A DNA stretch of 64,000 bases from Cryobacterium roopkundense (GTDB taxonomy: Bacteria; Actinomycetota; Actinomycetes; Actinomycetales; Microbacteriaceae): the NCBI RefSeq assembly GCF_014200405.1, contig NZ_JACHBQ010000001.1, positions 2,666,001-2,730,000 of the forward strand, read 5' to 3'. The position numbers were made by a program, and so were the translations under genes. Below the pieces are notes generated by a model. That model searched no databases and had not been told where the DNA came from. It was given only the letters and a program-made list of their open reading frames with translations. Positions 1 to 8,996 of the stretch are shown here, piece after piece. Positions within the stretch are counted from its first letter, which is position 1; each line of letters begins with the position of its first letter.

Positions 1-17
1 CCCTGAAGCAGGAGTCC

Positions 18-458
18 GTGAAGCAGGAGCCGGTAGACAAGGAGTCCGTGAATCGGGAGCCCGGGCTTGGCGACCTTGAATCCAGGTACGGCCGCACGCC
101 GGCCACCCGCAGGCGGGACCGGCGTCTGCTCTGGGGGCTCGGCGGCGTCTTCGCGCTGGTCCTCGTGGCGTGGGTCGTCTGGACCGGCCTCGACGGCACC
201 TCGGAGAAGATCGAGGCGCGCGACACCCGTCACACGATCATCGACGAGCACAGCGTGAGCGTGACGTTCGAGGTGTCCATGCCCGTCAACTCCCCCGCGA
301 GTTGCGCTGTGCAATCGCTCAACGAGAGCTTCACCGTCGTAGGGTGGAAGGTCATCGACCTGGCCCCTTCGGAACTCTACACGCGTTCCTTCACCGAGGT
401 TGTACACACCACCGAACTCAGCAACACGGGTTTGATTTACAAGTGCTGGCTGACCTAA
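18..458 (+). CDS. DUF4307 single-pass membrane protein
   Basis: Small actinobacterial membrane protein of the DUF4307 type; function unknown. A charged cytoplasmic N-terminus of about 35 residues is followed by one hydrophobic segment (about residues 39–60, starting LLWGLGGVF) and an extracytoplasmic domain with two cysteines. It lies just upstream of greA, the usual actinobacterial neighbourhood for this family. The start is ambiguous: GTG at 18 and GTG at 48 each follow a copy of the same ribosome-binding-site/start cassette (GGAGTCCGTGAA). The shorter form from 48 would lose only ten residues of the unstructured tail. Confidence 0.75.
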   Translation: MKQEPVDKESVNREPGLGDLESRYGRTPATRRRDRRLLWGLGGVFALVLVAWVVWTGLDGTSEKIEARDTRHTIIDEHSVSVTFEVSMPVNSPASCAVQSLNESFTVVGWKVIDLAPSELYTRSFTEVVHTTELSNTGLIYKCWLT

Positions 459-473
459 AATGGGCTATTCGCC

Positions 474-501
474 CTGACACAGTTGGGGCGTCGACTATAT
501 C
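474..501 (+). promoter_or_regulatory. Possible greA promoter
   Basis: CTGACA at 474–479 and TATATC at 496–501 are spaced by 16 bases and sit about 90 bases upstream of greA. A small hairpin (GGGC, five-base loop, GCCC) just after the DUF4307 stop could end or pause the upstream transcript. Identified by eye only. Confidence 0.3.
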
Positions 502-513
502 TGCGGCTCCAGC

Positions 514-574
514 ACTGCAGCCGGAAACCCCTACAGCCGGAACCACTGCAGCCGGAACCACTGCAGCCGAGCAC
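514..574. repeat. 15-bp tandem repeat in the greA leader
   Basis: About four imperfect copies of ACTGCAGCCGGAACC run in tandem directly before the greA ribosome binding site. They are non-coding in the greA frame and would lie in the 5' untranslated leader. Confidence 0.7.
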
Positions 575-591
575 AACAAAGGAGATCACCC

Positions 592-1080
592 GTGACTACC
601 GACACAACGGTCACCTGGCTTACCCAGGAGGCGCACGACCGTCTCGCGACCGAACTGGCCAACCTCAGCACCCTCGGGCGCGACGACATCGCCAAGAAGA
701 TCGAATCGGCGCGGGAAGAGGGCGACCTCAAGGAAAACGCCGGCTACCACGCCGCGAAAGAAGAGCAGGGCAAGATGGAGGCGCGCATCCGCACGCTCAC
801 CGTGCTGCTGCGCCATGCCGAGGTAGGACACGCGCCGGAGAGCACCGGCGTCGTCGTGCCCGGCACTGTCATCACGGCCACCATTGCGGGCGACCCGAGC
901 CGTTTCCTCATTGGGAGCCGTGAAATCGGCGGCAGTAGCGACCTCGACGTGTTCAGCGAGCAGAGCCCTCTCGGAGCGGCCATTCTCGGGCTGAAAATCG
1001 GCGCGAAGACAAGTTACACGACTCCGAGCGGCAAGCAAATCGCCGTGGAGATCTCGAACGTCGAAACCTTCACCGGCTAA
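592..1080 (+). CDS. greA: Transcription elongation factor GreA
   Basis: Cleavage factor that enters the RNA polymerase secondary channel and rescues backtracked complexes by stimulating transcript hydrolysis. The 162-residue length is normal for the family. The N-terminal coiled coil (about residues 8–75) carries the characteristic EEGDLKENAGYHAAKEEQ tip region with the conserved acidic residues. The C-terminal FKBP-like domain spans about 85–160. GTG at 592 is preceded by AAAGGAG with seven-base spacing, which fixes the start. It follows the DUF4307 gene, an arrangement common in Actinobacteria. Confidence 0.95.
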   Translation: MTTDTTVTWLTQEAHDRLATELANLSTLGRDDIAKKIESAREEGDLKENAGYHAAKEEQGKMEARIRTLTVLLRHAEVGHAPESTGVVVPGTVITATIAGDPSRFLIGSREIGGSSDLDVFSEQSPLGAAILGLKIGAKTSYTTPSGKQIAVEISNVETFTG

Positions 1081-1094
1081 CACGCCATACGCCT

Positions 1095-2330
1095 TCAGTC
1101 GATGTGCGGGTCGAACCCGGCCTCTCGCAGGGCTGCCACCACTTCTTCACGGTGCTCAGGCCCGCGGGTCTCGACGCTCACGTCGAGTTCCACCTCACTG
1201 AGCTGCAGGCCCACGCCATGGCGGGTGTGCAGCACTTCAATCACGTTCGCGTGCACCTCGGCGAGCAACTGCGAGACCCGAGCGAGCTGGCCCGGACGAT
1301 CCGGCAGCATGATGCGCAGGGTGAGGTAGCGACCCGAAGCCGCGAGACCGTGGCTGATGACGCGCTGCATCAGCAAGGGGTCGATGTTGCCACCGGAGAG
1401 TATCGCCACCGTGGGACCGGCGGCCCTGATCTTGCCGGCAAGGATTGCCGCCACGGCCACGGCACCGGCCGGCTCGACCACGAGCTTGGCCCGCTCCAGC
1501 AGCACCAGCAGGGCACGTGCGGTGTCGTCCTCGCTCACGGTGACCACTTCGTCGACGGTTTCTCGAATGATCTCAAAGTTGAGCAGGCCCGGCTTGGCCA
1601 CGGCGATGCCGTCCGCGATGGTCGGCAGGATAGAGATGGCCACCGGTTCACCCGCTGCCAGCGACGGAGGGTAGGCGGCCGCATTCTCTGCCTGCACGCC
1701 TATCACTCGGATCCGACGTCCGTCTCGCGCGGCGGCCTGCTTGAGAACGCTCGCGACCCCGGAGAGCAGGCCGCCGCCCCCGATGGGTACGACGACGGTT
1801 TCGAGGTCGGGAACCTGATCGAGTATTTCGAGGCCCAGGGTACCCTGGCCAGCCACGACATCCGCGTGGTCGAAGGGCGGAATCAGGATGGCACCCGTCT
1901 CGCGGGCGTATTCGGCTGCGGCGAGGAGCGGTTCCGTCACGGTGTGACCGCGCAGAATCACATCGGCCCCGTAGGCCCGGGTGGCTTGCAGTTTGGGCAG
2001 CGCCACGCCGACGGGCATGAAGATGGTGGCCTTGATGCCGAGCTCTCGCGCTGCAAATGCTACGCCCTGGGCGTGGTTGCCGGCCGAGGCGGCGACCACT
2101 CCGTGGGAGCGTTCCTCTGCGGTGAGCTTGGAGAGGCGGTTGTAGGCGCCGCGAATTTTATAGGAGCCTGTGCGCTGCAGGTTTTCACACTTGAGGTGCA
2201 CAGGGGCTCCGAGCAGATCGGCCAGGTAACGCGAACTTTCCATCGGGGTGACATCGGCCACGCGCGAGACGACGAGTCGGGCGGCCTCAAAATCGGCCAG
2301 GCTCGGGCCTGTGAGGGTTGTCTCTGTCAT
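1095..2330 (-). CDS. ilvA: Threonine ammonia-lyase (catabolic type, with ACT-like tail)
   Basis: PLP enzyme converting threonine to 2-oxobutyrate and ammonia. The 411-residue chain has the fold-type II PLP lysine in GSYKIRGAYN (Lys58), the glycine-rich phosphate loop IGGGGLLSG, and one C-terminal ACT-like domain (about residues 330–411, beginning YLTLRIMLPDRPGQ). That is the shorter catabolic/biosynthetic form, not the two-ACT E. coli IlvA. The ATG at 2330 follows AAGGAAAG. An upstream in-frame extension would run into the AI-2E gene and was discarded. Only two bases separate it from the AI-2E gene, so co-transcription is likely. Confidence 0.9.
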   Translation of the reverse strand: MTETTLTGPSLADFEAARLVVSRVADVTPMESSRYLADLLGAPVHLKCENLQRTGSYKIRGAYNRLSKLTAEERSHGVVAASAGNHAQGVAFAARELGIKATIFMPVGVALPKLQATRAYGADVILRGHTVTEPLLAAAEYARETGAILIPPFDHADVVAGQGTLGLEILDQVPDLETVVVPIGGGGLLSGVASVLKQAAARDGRRIRVIGVQAENAAAYPPSLAAGEPVAISILPTIADGIAVAKPGLLNFEIIRETVDEVVTVSEDDTARALLVLLERAKLVVEPAGAVAVAAILAGKIRAAGPTVAILSGGNIDPLLMQRVISHGLAASGRYLTLRIMLPDRPGQLARVSQLLAEVHANVIEVLHTRHGVGLQLSEVELDVSVETRGPEHREEVVAALREAGFDPHID

Positions 2331-2332
2331 AG

Positions 2333-3589
2333 TCAATGCTTTCCTTGGTTGATCTGAAGTGAGCGCCTGCGAAAACCGGGCCGTTGCGGCACGGTGCGCC
2401 AGAGCGTGGACGTTGTCGCAGTGGATTCCATTCCGCTGCGCCAACTGCCACCGGAAATATACGACGTCATCACGTTGAGTACAGCTGCAATCGGAACGGC
2501 GAAGAGCGCTCCGGGAATACCGGCGAGCAACGCCCCCGCGGCGACCACCAGCACCACGCCGAGAGGATGCACCTTGACGGCGGTCCCCATGATCAGCGGC
2601 TGCAACACGTGCCCTTCGAGCTGCTGTACCAGCAGGACGACGCCGAGCATCAGCAGCGCCGTTACCCAGTTGTTGAAGATGAGCGCGATCACAACGGCCA
2701 CCGCACCGGTCGCGACGGCACCGACGATGGGGATGAAGGAGCCGAGGAAGACCAGGATGCCGATCGGTATCGCCATCGGCACGCCAAGCAATGCCGCGCC
2801 GAGCCCGATTCCCACGGCGTCGATGGATGCCACCAGAATTTGCACCTTTGCGAAGTTGCCGAGGGTCGTCCAGCCGGCGATGCCGGCGCCGTCCACGGCG
2901 GCCTGAGCTCGTTTGGGGAAGAGCCGAACGATCCACGCCCAGATGGTCTTGCCGTCAATCAGGATGAAGAGCAGGCTGAAGAGCGCGAGGAGAAGCCCGG
3001 TGAGCAGATGCCCGAGCGTCGTCCCCACCGAGAGCGCCCCGCTGATGAACACTTGGCTGTCGTTCTGCAACGATGTCCACGCCTGCTGCAGGTAGTTGTT
3101 GATATCGGTGTTGCTGAGGTTGAATGGGGCACCGTTGAGAAACAGTTTGAACGACGAGTAGGAATCGCTCAGTCGAGAGCTCAGCCCGGCCGTTCCCTCC
3201 GCGATCTGTGTCGTGGCGAGCGTGATAAGGCCCCCCACGATCACCAGCGTGCCGATCATGGCCGTCGCAACCGCGAGGCCCTTGGGCCAGCGGTGGCGCA
3301 TGAGAAACGCCACGAACGGCACGAGGAGCGCCGAGACCAGCACCGCGACCAGCACGGGAATCACGATCAGGCGCAATTGGATGATCAGTAGGATCAGTCC
3401 GGCGATGGCCGCGGCAATAACCAGCAACCGCCAGGACCACGCGCCCGCCAGACGAATACCGGGGGGGATGTTCTCATCCACCCCGTTACGGGGCGCGCTG
3501 TGTACCGGCAGGACCACGGATTCCGGCTCCGGCCGTACGCGGATTCGGGGCCGTTTGCCCGCACTCGATTTGCCAGAAAATTCTGTCAC
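2333..3589 (-). CDS. AI-2E family transporter (PerM/UPF0118)
   Basis: Polytopic membrane protein of the AI-2 exporter-like family. Some members export autoinducer-2 and others act as Na+/H+ antiporters, so the substrate is not inferable. The chain is 418 residues: a charged N-tail, then two hydrophobic pairs (around residues 50–110), a soluble-looking segment (about 135–200), and a C-terminal bundle with the family's GVLLLVQQLEGHVLQP-type motif. The start is GTG at 3589, four bases after the ABC ATPase stop. Its placement between an ABC importer and ilvA looks like operon read-through more than a functional link. Confidence 0.85.
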   Translation of the reverse strand: MTEFSGKSSAGKRPRIRVRPEPESVVLPVHSAPRNGVDENIPPGIRLAGAWSWRLLVIAAAIAGLILLIIQLRLIVIPVLVAVLVSALLVPFVAFLMRHRWPKGLAVATAMIGTLVIVGGLITLATTQIAEGTAGLSSRLSDSYSSFKLFLNGAPFNLSNTDINNYLQQAWTSLQNDSQVFISGALSVGTTLGHLLTGLLLALFSLLFILIDGKTIWAWIVRLFPKRAQAAVDGAGIAGWTTLGNFAKVQILVASIDAVGIGLGAALLGVPMAIPIGILVFLGSFIPIVGAVATGAVAVVIALIFNNWVTALLMLGVVLLVQQLEGHVLQPLIMGTAVKVHPLGVVLVVAAGALLAGIPGALFAVPIAAVLNVMTSYISGGSWRSGMESTATTSTLWRTVPQRPGFRRRSLQINQGKH

Positions 3590-3593
3590 CCGA

Positions 3594-4679
3594 TCAGTCT
3601 AGGACTGCCTGGGGCCCCACCGGCTCGACCGACACGGGTGCTCCCGTCAACCTCAGGAAGACCCGGTCTCCCACTGTCGGGTGAACGCGCGCACCGTGCT
3701 GGAGGAAGACCAGGCTGTCGTCTGCCAGCTGCACGCTGGTGCGGCGGAGGGAACCGAGAAAACTCGACAAGACAACCCTCCCGGGAATACCCTCTGGGGC
3801 AAATTCGATGTCCTCTGGCCGTACCGAAACGCGCACCGGCCCGTCGGGCTGGGCCGGGTCGATGAGGGGAAGCCGAACACCGAGGAGTTCCGCAAACCCG
3901 TGCCTGACGACACCGTCGATTCGGTTGCTCAGGCCCACGAAATCGGCGATGAACGCCGAAGCGGGGCGTGTGTAGAGTTCCTCCGGCGTGCCGACCTGTT
4001 CGATCGTGCCGGACTGCATCACGGCCACCCTGTCGGCCACGGCAAGCGCCTCATCCTGGTCGTGAGTCACGAAGAGCGTCGTGATGCCCAGGCTGGTTTG
4101 GATGCGACGGATTTCTTCCCGCAATTGCACTCGCACCTTGGCGTCGAGCGCCGAAAGCGGCTCGTCGAGCAGCAGCACGCGCGGCTCGGTGACGAGCGCC
4201 CTCGCGAGGGCCACACGCTGCTGCTGGCCACCGGAAAGCTGGTGGGCGAAACGCTGCGAGTGCTCGGCCAACCCGACGAGCTCGAGTGCGGCCTCGGCCC
4301 TGGCTCGGCGTTCACCCGGCTTGATGCCGCGCATCCGGAGGCCGAATTCCACGTTCGCTCCCGCACTCAGGTGGGGGAAGAGCGAGTAGGACTGGAATAC
4401 CATCCCCATGTCCCGCTTGCTCGTGGGGAGCACAGAGACGTCCTCGTCGTTGATGCGGATCGTTCCTTCGCTAATGGTTTCGAGGCCGGCGAGAACGCGC
4501 AGCGCCGTGGTCTTGCCGCTGCCACTGGGGCCGAGGAGCGCCACGAATTCCCCGGCGTGCAGGGTGAGATCGAAGCCCGCCAGTGCACGCACACCGGCAA
4601 ACTGCTTCACGACGCCGGAGAATTCGACGACTGTTCCGGTGCGAGTCTCATCGCGGGTTGCGGGGGGAGCCTTGATCAT
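3594..4679 (-). CDS. ABC importer ATP-binding protein (spermidine/putrescine–Fe3+ type)
   Basis: ATPase of the four-gene importer. Walker A is GPSGSGKTT, the Q-loop region MVFQSYSLFPHL, the signature LSGGQQQRVALARAL, Walker B VLLLDEPLSALD, and the H-loop FVTHDQDEAL. The C-terminal TOBE-like domain (about residues 260–361) is typical of the PotA/FbpC/ThiQ-like group. Its ATG overlaps the stop of the permease by four bases (ATGA). Substrate cannot be assigned from the ATPase; polyamine, iron or phosphonate are all possible. Confidence 0.9.
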   Translation of the reverse strand: MIKAPPATRDETRTGTVVEFSGVVKQFAGVRALAGFDLTLHAGEFVALLGPSGSGKTTALRVLAGLETISEGTIRINDEDVSVLPTSKRDMGMVFQSYSLFPHLSAGANVEFGLRMRGIKPGERRARAEAALELVGLAEHSQRFAHQLSGGQQQRVALARALVTEPRVLLLDEPLSALDAKVRVQLREEIRRIQTSLGITTLFVTHDQDEALAVADRVAVMQSGTIEQVGTPEELYTRPASAFIADFVGLSNRIDGVVRHGFAELLGVRLPLIDPAQPDGPVRVSVRPEDIEFAPEGIPGRVVLSSFLGSLRRTSVQLADDSLVFLQHGARVHPTVGDRVFLRLTGAPVSVEPVGPQAVLD

Positions 4680-5530
4680 GTGGTGCCTTTCACAGAGCGA
4701 ACGCGCGGGCCGGACCCGAGCTTGCCGATGAGCAACAGCAGCCCGAATGCGAAGATCAGGGCGAGCAGAGACAGAATGACGGCCGTGTACGGGTCGGTCT
4801 TGCTCACCACCACGAGTGCGGTTTGCAGGTTGATGCGGTTGAGAAGGGAGGCGATCGTGAACTCGCCGAGCACGACGGCGACGGCGATGAACGCCCCCGC
4901 CAGGATTCCCCGGCGCAGATTAGGCACCAGCACGTGGACGAGCACACTCAGCCAACTGGCGCCCAGGGTGCGGGCCGCCTCGGTGAGAGTCTTCACGTCG
5001 ACGCCGTCGATATTGGATTGAATCGCCCGATACGCGAAAGGCAGCACGGTGATGCCGTAGGCGAACGCGAGAGTCCACACGCCGCTGCCGAACAGACGGG
5101 CCATCACCGCGTAAACCGGGGCGAGGCCGACCACGAGAACAATAGCCGGAATGGTGATCGGCAGAATACAGATGAATTCGAGCGCGCGGCGAAGTTGCGG
5201 AAAGCGGATGTGCACGAGCAGCATCGTGGGAACGAGCAGCAGGAGCACGATCGCGACGGTGCCGATGGCGAGCGCGAGGGAATTGCCGAGTGCGGTGAGT
5301 ACCGAACGGTAGGGTCCCGCGAATCCGCTCTCAAACAGCGTGGTCCACCTCGAGAAGTCGTGCCCGCCGTCGAGACCCTTTCGCAGCGTGAACTCCACCA
5401 TGGCCACGATGGGTATCGCGAAGATGAGCCCGATGGCACCGAGAATAGCCGTTCGCGTGACGCGGCTGGGCGCGTGCGCGACTCCGCCGGCGATGCTCAG
5501 GCCTCCGGCCCGACGAGCGCGGGCCGTCAT
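4676..5530 (-). CDS. ABC importer permease, second subunit
   Basis: Inner-membrane permease of the PotC/FbpB type with about six membrane helices. The EAA-type cytoplasmic loop is visible near LTEAARTLGASWLSVLVHVLVPNL. I chose ATG at 5530, which overlaps the preceding permease stop as ATGA; a GTG three codons earlier (5539) is also possible. The predicted chain is about 284 residues. It should pair with the neighbouring permease to form the channel. Confidence 0.88.
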   Translation of the reverse strand: MTARARRAGGLSIAGGVAHAPSRVTRTAILGAIGLIFAIPIVAMVEFTLRKGLDGGHDFSRWTTLFESGFAGPYRSVLTALGNSLALAIGTVAIVLLLLVPTMLLVHIRFPQLRRALEFICILPITIPAIVLVVGLAPVYAVMARLFGSGVWTLAFAYGITVLPFAYRAIQSNIDGVDVKTLTEAARTLGASWLSVLVHVLVPNLRRGILAGAFIAVAVVLGEFTIASLLNRINLQTALVVVSKTDPYTAVILSLLALIFAFGLLLLIGKLGSGPRVRSVKGTT

Positions 5531-6423
5531 CGCTGCCACCGGGCGGCTCGCGACTGCAGCAGGGCGTAGCAGGTCATGACCACCGCCATCACGAGAATCA
5601 TGCCGAGCGCGAGCGCACCGGCCAGATTCTCTCGACCGAGCAGCGTCTCGCTCGTGAGGGCGGCACGAATCTGCAGGGGCACGATCTGAGATCCCTGGCT
5701 GACGAGCGCGGCCGCCGTGGCGTAGGAGGAAAAGGCATTGGCGAAGAGCAGAAGCAGACTCCCGAGGAACGACGGAGCTAGAACCGGAAACGCGATGCGC
5801 AGCCAGTACGTGCCAGACCCGCCGCCGAGGGTGGCGTTGGCTTCAGCCCACTGTGGCTTGAGCGCCTGGAGCGCCGGCATGAAGGTGATGATCATCAGCG
5901 GTACCTGAAAGTAGATGTACGGCAGGATCAGGCCTGGTGTCTCATAAAGCCAGACCCCATTCTCAAAGATGTCGATGCCGAAAGTGTCTCCCAGATACAC
6001 CGTGATCATGCCCTGGATGCCGATGGTCGCGACGAAGGCGAAGGCCAGCATGACGCCCCCGAACTGCGCGAGCACGCCACTGAGCGAGTCGATGGTCACG
6101 CGAAGCGCGCCATCGGGGCGCGTGCCCAGCAGGGCGTAGCACGCAATGGCGCCGACGACGGCCCCGATGACGGCCGTCAGTGCCGACAACCAGAATGAAT
6201 TCGTGAAGGTCGTGAGCACGACAGGGTCGCCGAGGGCCACCACCGTTGACAGGGTGAACGCGCCGGTCGAGTCGAAGAACCCCGTTCCAATCGCGATGAG
6301 GGTCGGTACGGCAAGGAAGAGAAACACGTAAACCGCAAACGGCAGCAGCCCCCAGGCTGCTGCCGTCTGGCGGAACCTACTGGACAGCTGCCGCCCACTC
6401 CGCGCCGAGCAGGGTCGCGGCAT
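5527..6423 (-). CDS. ABC importer permease, first subunit
   Basis: PotB-like permease with about six hydrophobic segments, starting near LLPFAVYVFLFLAVPTLIAIG. The EAA-like loop is ALKPQWAEANATLGGGSGTYW. An open frame continues far upstream over the binding-protein gene, but that part is low-complexity shadow translation. The best start is ATG at 6423 (MPRPCSARSGRQ), which overlaps the binding-protein gene by 47 bases. No other ATG, GTG or TTG lies between it and the first helix. About 298 residues. Confidence 0.82.
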   Translation of the reverse strand: MPRPCSARSGRQLSSRFRQTAAAWGLLPFAVYVFLFLAVPTLIAIGTGFFDSTGAFTLSTVVALGDPVVLTTFTNSFWLSALTAVIGAVVGAIACYALLGTRPDGALRVTIDSLSGVLAQFGGVMLAFAFVATIGIQGMITVYLGDTFGIDIFENGVWLYETPGLILPYIYFQVPLMIITFMPALQALKPQWAEANATLGGGSGTYWLRIAFPVLAPSFLGSLLLLFANAFSSYATAAALVSQGSQIVPLQIRAALTSETLLGRENLAGALALGMILVMAVVMTCYALLQSRAARWQR

Positions 6424-7507
6424 CCGCGCTTTGCTGTTCCGTCGGTACCACGGTCGTCTCCGGCGTCTCCGGCAGGGCGTCGAAGAGGGCGGTGTCGATG
6501 GTGCCCGCCTCCTGCATGGCCTCGGCACGAGCCGGACGCGCGCCGCCGGCAAGCCACAGGTTCTGCGCTTCGTCGCTGTAGAGGAATTCCTGCCACAGAC
6601 GCGCCGCCGCCGGGTGCGGGGCATCAACGTTGATGGCCTGGTTGTAGTAGCCGGCGTAGCCGGCTCCGGGGAACACAACGACCTCCCAGTTGCGCTGGCC
6701 CTCGAGGGTCTTGCCGTAGCCCACGTTGAGGTAGTCCCAGTCGAATACGACGGGCGTCTCACCGGAGGCAATCGTGGCCGGGGTCGGGTCGACCTTCAGA
6801 AAGTTGCCCGCGGCATTGAGCTCAGAGAAGAAGTCGATTCCGGGCTGGAAGTCGTCGACTGAGCCGCCATTCTGCACGCTCGCGAGGCCCACGGCCGCGA
6901 ACGCGGCTCCGGCCTGGGTCGGGTCGCCGTTGATCGAGACCTTGCCTTTGTACTCGGCTCCGAGCAGATCCGACAGTTCCGTCGGCGCGGGCACGGCATC
7001 CGGGTCGTAACCGACGGCCATGTATCCGCCGTAATCACCGACGTACAGGCCGCTCTCCTCTTTGAGAGCATCGGGAATGTCGTCCCAGGTCGCGACCTTG
7101 TATGGCGCGAACCTGTCGGTGCTGGAGAGGGCGACAGCAAGTCCGAGGTCGAAGACGTCAGGGGCTGTGTCCTGACCCTTGAGGTTGTCGGCCGCCTGGA
7201 TCTCCTCGGCACTCGAGCCGTCGGGAGAGGCCTCCGTCAGCGTGATCTCCGGGTACTTCTGCGCGAAGAGGTCGAGCACCGCACCGTAGTTGGCCCAGTT
7301 GCGGGGCAGGGCGATCACGTTGAGCGCCCCTTCGGCCTTGGCCGCCGTTTCCAGGGCGGCGAGATCACCGAAGGCGGTCAGGCTCGTCGCGGTGGCGGCA
7401 TCGACACCGCCGCCAGTTGGTGCCGGGGTACTACTGCACGCTGACATCGAAAGAGCGAGCGTGGCCGCGATGGCGAGGGACATGGTCAGCGTGCGTTTAA
7501 TGGACAA
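6377..7507 (-). CDS. ABC importer solute-binding lipoprotein
   Basis: Extracytoplasmic binding protein that delivers substrate to the two permeases downstream. The signal peptide ends in a lipobox (LSMSACSS), so the mature protein would be lipid-anchored at Cys25. The start is TTG at 7507, seven bases after a strong GGAGGAAAC ribosome-binding site; this gives 376 residues. The frame further upstream lacks any signal sequence and is discarded. The fold resembles the PotD/FbpA-type class (LAALETAAKAEGALNVIALP). Substrate unknown. The gene heads the run that continues through the permeases, ATPase, AI-2E protein and ilvA. Confidence 0.88.
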   Translation of the reverse strand: MSIKRTLTMSLAIAATLALSMSACSSTPAPTGGGVDAATATSLTAFGDLAALETAAKAEGALNVIALPRNWANYGAVLDLFAQKYPEITLTEASPDGSSAEEIQAADNLKGQDTAPDVFDLGLAVALSSTDRFAPYKVATWDDIPDALKEESGLYVGDYGGYMAVGYDPDAVPAPTELSDLLGAEYKGKVSINGDPTQAGAAFAAVGLASVQNGGSVDDFQPGIDFFSELNAAGNFLKVDPTPATIASGETPVVFDWDYLNVGYGKTLEGQRNWEVVVFPGAGYAGYYNQAINVDAPHPAAARLWQEFLYSDEAQNLWLAGGARPARAEAMQEAGTIDTALFDALPETPETTVVPTEQQSADAATLLGAEWAAAVQ

Positions 7508-7688
7508 GTTTCCTCCGTTGTAGCCCCCATTGGCTGGTGCACAGCCGATTGGTGAGCGGGACCGAAGCAACAGAGCAAGATGAACTGTGCTGATCACGGT
7601 CATGCTACGAAGCGCAGGTGGCCGCACCGGGCCCTCGTGCTGAACACGGCATGAACGGCTGGTGTCAGCGGCGGCTAGGGTCAGAAGG

Positions 7689-8897
7689 ATGGTCCAGTCA
7701 GTCTCCCCCGCTCTCGCCCGCCGTGTTGCCCTCGCCGCGCAGGGATTCGGCTCCCGGCCCGCGAACGCGACTCCCGGCATCCGTCAGCTGGGCACCATGG
7801 TGGACCGCCTCGGGCTGCTGCAGATCGACTCGGTGAACGTCTTCGAGCGCAGCCACTACATGCCGGCCTTCAGCCGCTTCGGTGCCTACGACAAGGCCCA
7901 GCTCGACCGGCTCACCTCCGGTACAGCGCCCCGCCTCACCGAATACTGGGCCCACGAGGCCTCCTACCTGCCCCTCGAGGCCTGGCCGCTCTTCCGCTGG
8001 CGAATGCAGGCCTTCCGCGACCGCTCCGCCCGAGCCACCGACGATTGGTCCCACGGCAACCGGCCGATGCTCGACTGGCTGCTCGCCGAGCTAGCCGCGA
8101 ACGGCCCAATGCGGGCGAGCGATGTGGAGCACGACGCGAACAAGCGCAGCGGCCCCTGGTGGGGTTGGTCGGACGTGAAAACCGGCCTTGAAACCCTCTT
8201 CCGGTGGGGAGACGTGGCTGCGGCCGGGCGCACCCGGTTCGAGCGCGTCTACGGCCTCCCCGAGCAGGTCTACCCGGCCGCCCTCCTCGACAGAACCGTC
8301 TCCAGAACGGATGCCCACCGCGAGCTGGTCAGCCGCTCGGCCCGCTCCCACGGCATCGGCACAGCCAAGGACTTCGCGGACTACTATCGGCTCAAGACTC
8401 CCCCGACACTCGCCGCCATCCGAGACCTCGAAGACTCGGGCGAGCTGCTCCCCGTTGAGGTGCCCGGCTGGGGTAAGAACAACACTCCCGGCCCGGCTTG
8501 GCTGCACCGCGACGCTCGTCTCCCCCGGCGCATGGACGCGGCCACCATCCTCTCCCCGTTCGATCCCGTGGTCTGGGAGCGAGCCCGAGCCCTGCGCCTC
8601 TACAACTTCCACTACCGCATCGAGATCTATACCCCGGAGCCCAAGCGCATCTTCGGCTACTACTCGCTACCCATCCTGCTTGGCGACACCATCGTGGGCC
8701 GCGTCGACCTGAAGAACGACCGCCAGAACTCAGTCCTCCGAGTGCAGTCCGCCTGGCTAGAACCCGGCGCCCCCGCCGACACCGCCGCCCGCCTGGCCCC
8801 CGTCCTCCGCGCCGCCGCCCTCTGGCAAGGTCTGGGCGAGATACACGTCGCGACCAAAGGTACTTTAGCCCCCGCACTAGAAGTGGAGTTGCGGTGA
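7689..8897 (+). CDS. YcaQ/AlkX-type DNA glycosylase (winged-helix, HTH_42 family)
   Basis: Member of the YcaQ/AlkZ superfamily of DNA glycosylases, which unhook interstrand cross-links and remove bulky alkyl adducts. The catalytic segment LGLLQIDSVNVFERSHY carries a Q-x-D motif (Gln45 and Asp47). That matches the E. coli YcaQ (AlkX) branch, not the Q-x-Q AlkZ branch. The 402-residue length is normal. ATG at 7689 is preferred over GTG at 7662. No spaced ribosome-binding site is visible, but TAGGGT lies seven bases upstream of the ATG, so the message may be leaderless. Divergent from the importer operon. Confidence 0.87.
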   Translation: MVQSVSPALARRVALAAQGFGSRPANATPGIRQLGTMVDRLGLLQIDSVNVFERSHYMPAFSRFGAYDKAQLDRLTSGTAPRLTEYWAHEASYLPLEAWPLFRWRMQAFRDRSARATDDWSHGNRPMLDWLLAELAANGPMRASDVEHDANKRSGPWWGWSDVKTGLETLFRWGDVAAAGRTRFERVYGLPEQVYPAALLDRTVSRTDAHRELVSRSARSHGIGTAKDFADYYRLKTPPTLAAIRDLEDSGELLPVEVPGWGKNNTPGPAWLHRDARLPRRMDAATILSPFDPVVWERARALRLYNFHYRIEIYTPEPKRIFGYYSLPILLGDTIVGRVDLKNDRQNSVLRVQSAWLEPGAPADTAARLAPVLRAAALWQGLGEIHVATKGTLAPALEVELR

Positions 8898-8986
8898 CGG
8901 GCTATTCGCGGGGTGTCGAAATCTCGACAAGCTCGATCAAGGGTTCAAGTGTCTGAGCTGAGGAGCGAGTAACCCGTCACCGCAAC
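8890..8986. repeat. Near-perfect 22-bp inverted repeat between ycaQ and htpX
   Basis: The arm at 8890–8911 (starting GTTGCGGTGACGGG) pairs with 8965–8986 with two mismatches, around a 53-base centre. The centre holds a smaller palindrome GTCGAAATCTCGAC and an AAGCTCGATC segment related to the dispersed palindromes elsewhere in the window. The left arm includes the ycaQ stop codon. Between convergent genes it could act as a bidirectional terminator. Confidence 0.75.
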
Positions 8987-8996
8987 GGCCGACTCT

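Noticed and set aside
2331..2936. N-terminal extension of ilvA to 613 residues
   Set aside because: The extension is a shadow frame of the AI-2E gene; a good start with ribosome-binding site exists at 2330.
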